Positions 6,696 to 9,454 of a DNA stretch of 9,454 nt are shown piece after piece. This DNA comes from Phycisphaerales bacterium (GTDB taxonomy: Bacteria > Planctomycetota > Phycisphaerae > Phycisphaerales > UBA1924): assembly GCA_029260415.1 (NCBI GenBank), contig JAJDDH010000032.1, positions 1-9,454 on the forward strand, given 5' to 3'. The translations under genes and the position numbers were made by a program. Position 1 is the stretch's first letter; every line of letters begins with the position of its first letter. The notes beneath the pieces are model-generated. The model saw only the letters and a program-made list of their open reading frames with translations. It was not told the DNA's origin and did no database searches.

Positions 6696-7859
6696 ATGCT
6701 CTACCTGCTGCTTGAAGCAACACGCGACTGGCTCGACCGGACCGGGATCTACCCGGCCTTCACGCTGCTCGATCAGGTCCAGTTCCGGGCCCTGGCGGCC
6801 GCGGGGCTGTCGTTCCTGCTCGTGATCGTCTTCGGCAGGCGGACGATCCGCTGGCTGGTCTCGATGAAGATCGGCGACGGCGGCTCGACCGACGCCGAGG
6901 CGCTGCGGGCCCACGCCGCGAGCAAGGCCCACGTGCCCACCATGGGCGGGATCCTCATCTGCGCGTCGATCTTTGTCAGCACCTTCCTGCTCGCGGACCT
7001 GCGCCGGGACTACGTCTACATGGGCCTGCTCGTGCTGGTCTGGCTGAGCGTGCTGGGTGGCTTTGACGACTGGCTCAAGCTCACCGCCTCGCGCCGCGGG
7101 ACGGGGCGCCAGGGGCTGTACGCGTGGGAGAAGCTCGTCTTCCAGCTCGGGCTCGGGCTGCTCATCGGGGTGTTCACCTACCGGGCGGGCGGCGCGGGGG
7201 ACACGCTGCCGCATGTCTTGAACCTGCCCTTCCAGAAGACTTACACCAACCGCCAGGGCGAGATCTCCGAGGCGCTGCTGTACCTGCCCCAGTGGGCGTA
7301 CGTCGTGCTCTCGATCCTGCTCATCGCGGGGGTCTCCAACGCGGTCAACATCACCGACGGCATGGACGGGCTGGCCTCGGGCGTGTCGGTGGTCGTGTCG
7401 CTGGGGTTGCTGGTGCTGGCGCTGATCGCGGGGTCCGAGCAGATCAGCAAGTACCTGTTCGTGCCGCACATCGTGTACGCCGACGAGCTGGCGGTGATGG
7501 GGGGCGCCATGGCGGGGGCGTGCCTCGGGTTCCTGTGGTGGAACTGCTCGCCGGCGCAGGTGTTCATGGGCGACACGGGCTCGCTGGCCATCGGCGGGCT
7601 GATCGCGTACATCGCGCTGGTGACGCGCCAGGAGCTGGTCGTCCTGCTCATGTGCGGGGTGTTCCTGTTCGAGATCCTCTCGGTCGTGCTGCCGGTGGGC
7701 TACTTCCGCTCGACCGGGGGCAAGCGGATCTTCCGCTGCGCGCCGTACCACCACCACCTGCACCTGGGGGGCTGGACCGAGCAGCAGGTCGTGGCGCGCC
7801 TGTGGATCGTCGCGATCATCCTGGGCGTGATCGCCCTGGCGTCGCTCAAGATCCGGTAG
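6696..7859 (+). CDS. mraY: phospho-N-acetylmuramoyl-pentapeptide transferase MraY
   Basis: MraY is an inner-membrane enzyme that transfers phospho-MurNAc-pentapeptide from UDP to undecaprenyl phosphate, making lipid I; Mg2+ is required. The 387 residues contain about ten hydrophobic segments (near 32-47, 84-100, 107-122, 146-162, 201-216, 226-245, 262-281, 296-310, 313-336 and 365-385). Family blocks are KAHVPTMGG (77-85), FDDWLK with Asp124/Asp125, NAVNITDGMDGLA (from 215), FMGDTGS with Asp293 (290-296) and PYHHHLH with His352-354. It is somewhat longer than E. coli MraY (360), partly through a long loop at 163-199. It starts nine bases after the murF stop with only a weak GAGCGAG upstream, so it is probably co-transcribed and partly coupled. 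It is the last gene of the block: the next gene is convergent, 13 bases away, and I see no terminator between them. Confidence 0.97.
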   Translation: MLYLLLEATRDWLDRTGIYPAFTLLDQVQFRALAAAGLSFLLVIVFGRRTIRWLVSMKIGDGGSTDAEALRAHAASKAHVPTMGGILICASIFVSTFLLADLRRDYVYMGLLVLVWLSVLGGFDDWLKLTASRRGTGRQGLYAWEKLVFQLGLGLLIGVFTYRAGGAGDTLPHVLNLPFQKTYTNRQGEISEALLYLPQWAYVVLSILLIAGVSNAVNITDGMDGLASGVSVVVSLGLLVLALIAGSEQISKYLFVPHIVYADELAVMGGAMAGACLGFLWWNCSPAQVFMGDTGSLAIGGLIAYIALVTRQELVVLLMCGVFLFEILSVVLPVGYFRSTGGKRIFRCAPYHHHLHLGGWTEQQVVARLWIVAIILGVIALASLKIR

Positions 7860-7872
7860 GGCCTGTCTCGTT

Positions 7873-9159
7873 CTAGTCGCGCTCGACGAGCAGCAGGACG
7901 CGTTCGAGCAGGACGCGGTCCTGGATCGGGCCGTAGGCGCCCGCGTCCACGCGGACCACGAGCGTCCGCTCCTCGCTGGACAGCGCCGGGGGCAGCTCGA
8001 CGTTGAATGCCAGATCCGCGTGCCCGGGACGCAGGCGGGCTCGGGCCAGCTCGGTCTGCTGCCCGCCCTCGCTCAGGAGGATCGAGACGGCGCAGTCGGC
8101 CCAGGCGCCCGGCGCATCGCCCAGCGTCGCGATCCCCGCCAGGCGCGAGGCGCCCTCGGGCAGGGTCCATCGCACCTGCATGGGTCCGGGCAGCTCGATG
8201 GTCGAGGCGCCCAGCACGGCCTTGCTCTTGTCGCCCGTCACGGGCGGGGGTGTCCAGCGCCGATCGCCCGTGGGCCCGAAGCTGGCGGGGCCCATGCCCG
8301 CGAGCGGACGCACGCCCGAGTTCCCTGCGTCAAAGACGATGCCCGCGATCCGCGACAGCGGCAGGCGCACCGCGGCGCCCATCTCGCTCTCGCTGCCCTT
8401 TGGTGCGCCCGCGCTCTCACGCGCGAGTGTCAGGTCGAACGCGACGAGGCGGTCGCCCGCGCCCGAGATCGGGCCCGCGCCCAGGATCGATCCGTCGTCG
8501 AGCCAGACGCGCGTGCCCTGACCGGGACGTGTGGGGTTGGCCAGCTCGATGCTCGCGACGCCCGACATGGGGATCTCGCGGGAGACGCCGTCCACCTCGA
8601 CCCAGACGCTGGCGCCCAGGCGTTCGACGAAGCCAGACACCCGGTCGCCGTTGGTCAGCTCGACCACGTCGTCCACGCGTCGGGCGTCGTCGTTCGTGGC
8701 GCGTGACGTGTCAAAGACCGACCGCGCCCCGGTCAGCCCGGCGATGTGTTCGATCGAGACGCGCACGCTCTGCCCGCCCACGAGCAGGAGTTCGACGAAC
8801 TCGTCGCTGCCCGCCGGGTCGTCGCGGAGGCGGGCCAGCAGGCGCTGCCCGTCGGTGGTCTCGACGACGGGGAACCCGAGCGACTCGATGACCTGGCGGC
8901 GCACGCCCGGGGGCAGGAGCCCGCCGTCGGGGTCGATGACCGCCAGCAGCTCGTCGATGGCGCGCGATCGTTCGCGTCCGGCGGCGTCGAGCCAGCGGAC
9001 CTGGCCCTCACCGATTGATGTGAGGTTGACCTGGGTCGCGTTGAGCTCGCGGTCGAGCAGGACGCGGGGAACGCCGTCGTCAGCGCCCAGGGCGACACCC
9101 ACCGACGCGATGAGGACCGCGCCGGAGAGCAGGAGGCGGGATGGAACGGATGGGGTCAC
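7873..9159 (-). CDS. secreted protein with repeated small beta units and a possible NPCBM-like C-terminus
   Basis: I do not recognise a named family for this 428-residue protein. The start is the GTG at 9159-9157, which overlaps the upstream stop as GTGA; it puts a clean signal peptide first (Arg8, hydrophobic 9-25, likely cleavage after A23-L-G25). The frame continues upstream to 9303 only inside the neighbouring gene. The mature part seems to repeat one small beta unit four times: about 38-75, 101-142, 168-206 and 219-276. Three carry a DG or NG turn near the beginning (DGQRLLARL, NGDRVSGFV, DGSILGAG), and all end in a strand such as SIEHIAGL, MSGVASIEL or LSRIAGIVF. A Pro-rich linker (about 285-312) leads to a beta domain (314-428) that resembles NPCBM/NEW2 carbohydrate-binding modules in strand pattern only. 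It is probably periplasmic or cell-surface and works with the coupled upstream protein. No enzyme motif is visible. Confidence 0.75.
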   Translation of the reverse strand: MTPSVPSRLLLSGAVLIASVGVALGADDGVPRVLLDRELNATQVNLTSIGEGQVRWLDAAGRERSRAIDELLAVIDPDGGLLPPGVRRQVIESLGFPVVETTDGQRLLARLRDDPAGSDEFVELLLVGGQSVRVSIEHIAGLTGARSVFDTSRATNDDARRVDDVVELTNGDRVSGFVERLGASVWVEVDGVSREIPMSGVASIELANPTRPGQGTRVWLDDGSILGAGPISGAGDRLVAFDLTLARESAGAPKGSESEMGAAVRLPLSRIAGIVFDAGNSGVRPLAGMGPASFGPTGDRRWTPPPVTGDKSKAVLGASTIELPGPMQVRWTLPEGASRLAGIATLGDAPGAWADCAVSILLSEGGQQTELARARLRPGHADLAFNVELPPALSSEERTLVVRVDAGAYGPIQDRVLLERVLLLVERD

Positions 9160-9454
9160 TTCTGGAAGATCGGCAGGTACCGCTTGGGCATTTGCAAAAT
9201 AATGAGCGACATCGCCGTCGCGTACGCCGGGCCGACGGTGCGATCCTCCCAGGACCCATCGTCGAGCTGCCCCTCGATCAGGTCCTGGCGGATCGCGGGC
9301 CACCAGGCCTCCCAGTCGTCACCGCCGGCCAGGTACATCGCCTGCACGGCGTAGTAGTGCCCATAGAAGAAGTGCGCCCGCGAGGCGCGGGGCGTGCCGG
9401 GCTTGGCGACGCGGTGCAGGTAGCCCACGCCCTTGTCGATCGCCTGATCCTCGT
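9156..9454 (-). CDS. prenyltransferase/squalene-oxidase-repeat protein, C-terminal end only
   Basis: The last 98 residues of a larger gene lie here; its start is beyond the right edge. The frame is open to the window end, and its residues before the internal GTG at 9428 (EDQAIDKG) join smoothly to GYLHRVAK, so that GTG is not the start. The sequence HFFYGHYYAVQAMYLAGG, then QLDDGSW (about residues 62-68, a Q-x-x-x-G-x-W QW-type motif), DRTVGPAYATAMSLIILQMP and the ending RYLPIFQK are typical of the alpha/alpha-toroid repeat family that includes squalene-hopene cyclases. The catalytic DxDD motif of true cyclases would lie outside the window, so enzyme activity cannot be judged; many planctomycete members are secreted proteins of unknown role. 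Its TGA overlaps the GTG of the next gene. Confidence 0.85.
   Translation of the reverse strand, partial: EDQAIDKGVGYLHRVAKPGTPRASRAHFFYGHYYAVQAMYLAGGDDWEAWWPAIRQDLIEGQLDDGSWEDRTVGPAYATAMSLIILQMPKRYLPIFQK

Noticed and set aside
9160..9303. N-terminal extension of the secreted protein
   Set aside because: It lies wholly inside the coding end of the neighbouring gene, is Arg/Gly-rich, and would bury the signal peptide.
1..9454. Mobile element, CRISPR array, toxin-antitoxin or defence system
   Set aside because: I found no transposase, recombinase, direct repeats, repeat-spacer pattern or nuclease/ATPase effector in any frame that could be real. The genes are core functions plus a few unknown envelope proteins.

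Overview
This is a chromosomal window of very high G+C, with third codon positions almost all G or C. It carries ordinary housekeeping genes plus a few lineage-type secreted or unknown proteins. The mix suggests a planctomycete, perhaps of the Phycisphaerae. The reasons are a murE-murF-mraY block cut loose from the usual division cluster, weak or absent Shine-Dalgarno sequences, and a prenyltransferase/squalene-oxidase-repeat protein of the kind common in Planctomycetes next to a secreted protein with a possible NPCBM-like end. This assignment is an inference from gene content; there is no rRNA or other decisive marker.

Left third, minus strand (reading right to left): an unrecognised Pro/Arg/Asp-rich protein (1946-2347), a small predicted lipoprotein (1419-1817), then dprA (213-1394), 24 bases after the lipoprotein gene. 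A possible gene start runs off the left edge (1-54). DprA is the RecA-loading, ssDNA-binding protein of natural transformation and recombination.

Middle, plus strand: queA (2533-3639), for the queuosine step in tRNA modification, then murE (3724-5268), murF (5265-6686) and mraY (6696-7859). These last three act consecutively in peptidoglycan precursor synthesis. MurE adds the third amino acid, probably meso-diaminopimelate because a DNPR motif is present. MurF adds D-Ala-D-Ala. MraY moves the finished phospho-MurNAc-pentapeptide onto undecaprenyl phosphate at the membrane. murE and murF overlap by ATGA and mraY follows after 9 bases, so the three look like one operon. The cluster stops after mraY: no murD, ftsW, murG or murC follows.

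Right end, minus strand: the last 98 residues of a prenyltransferase/squalene-oxidase-like alpha/alpha-toroid protein (9156-9454, cut by the window edge), coupled through a GTGA overlap to a 428-residue secreted protein (7873-9159). That protein appears to hold four related small beta units followed by a possible NPCBM-like domain. This pair is the least understood part of the window.

I saw no tRNA, rRNA, CRISPR array, insertion sequence, attachment site or defence system. Most of the window is ordinary. The points worth a second look are the coupled secreted pair, its internal repeats, the isolated mur block and a few unusual residues in QueA and MurE.
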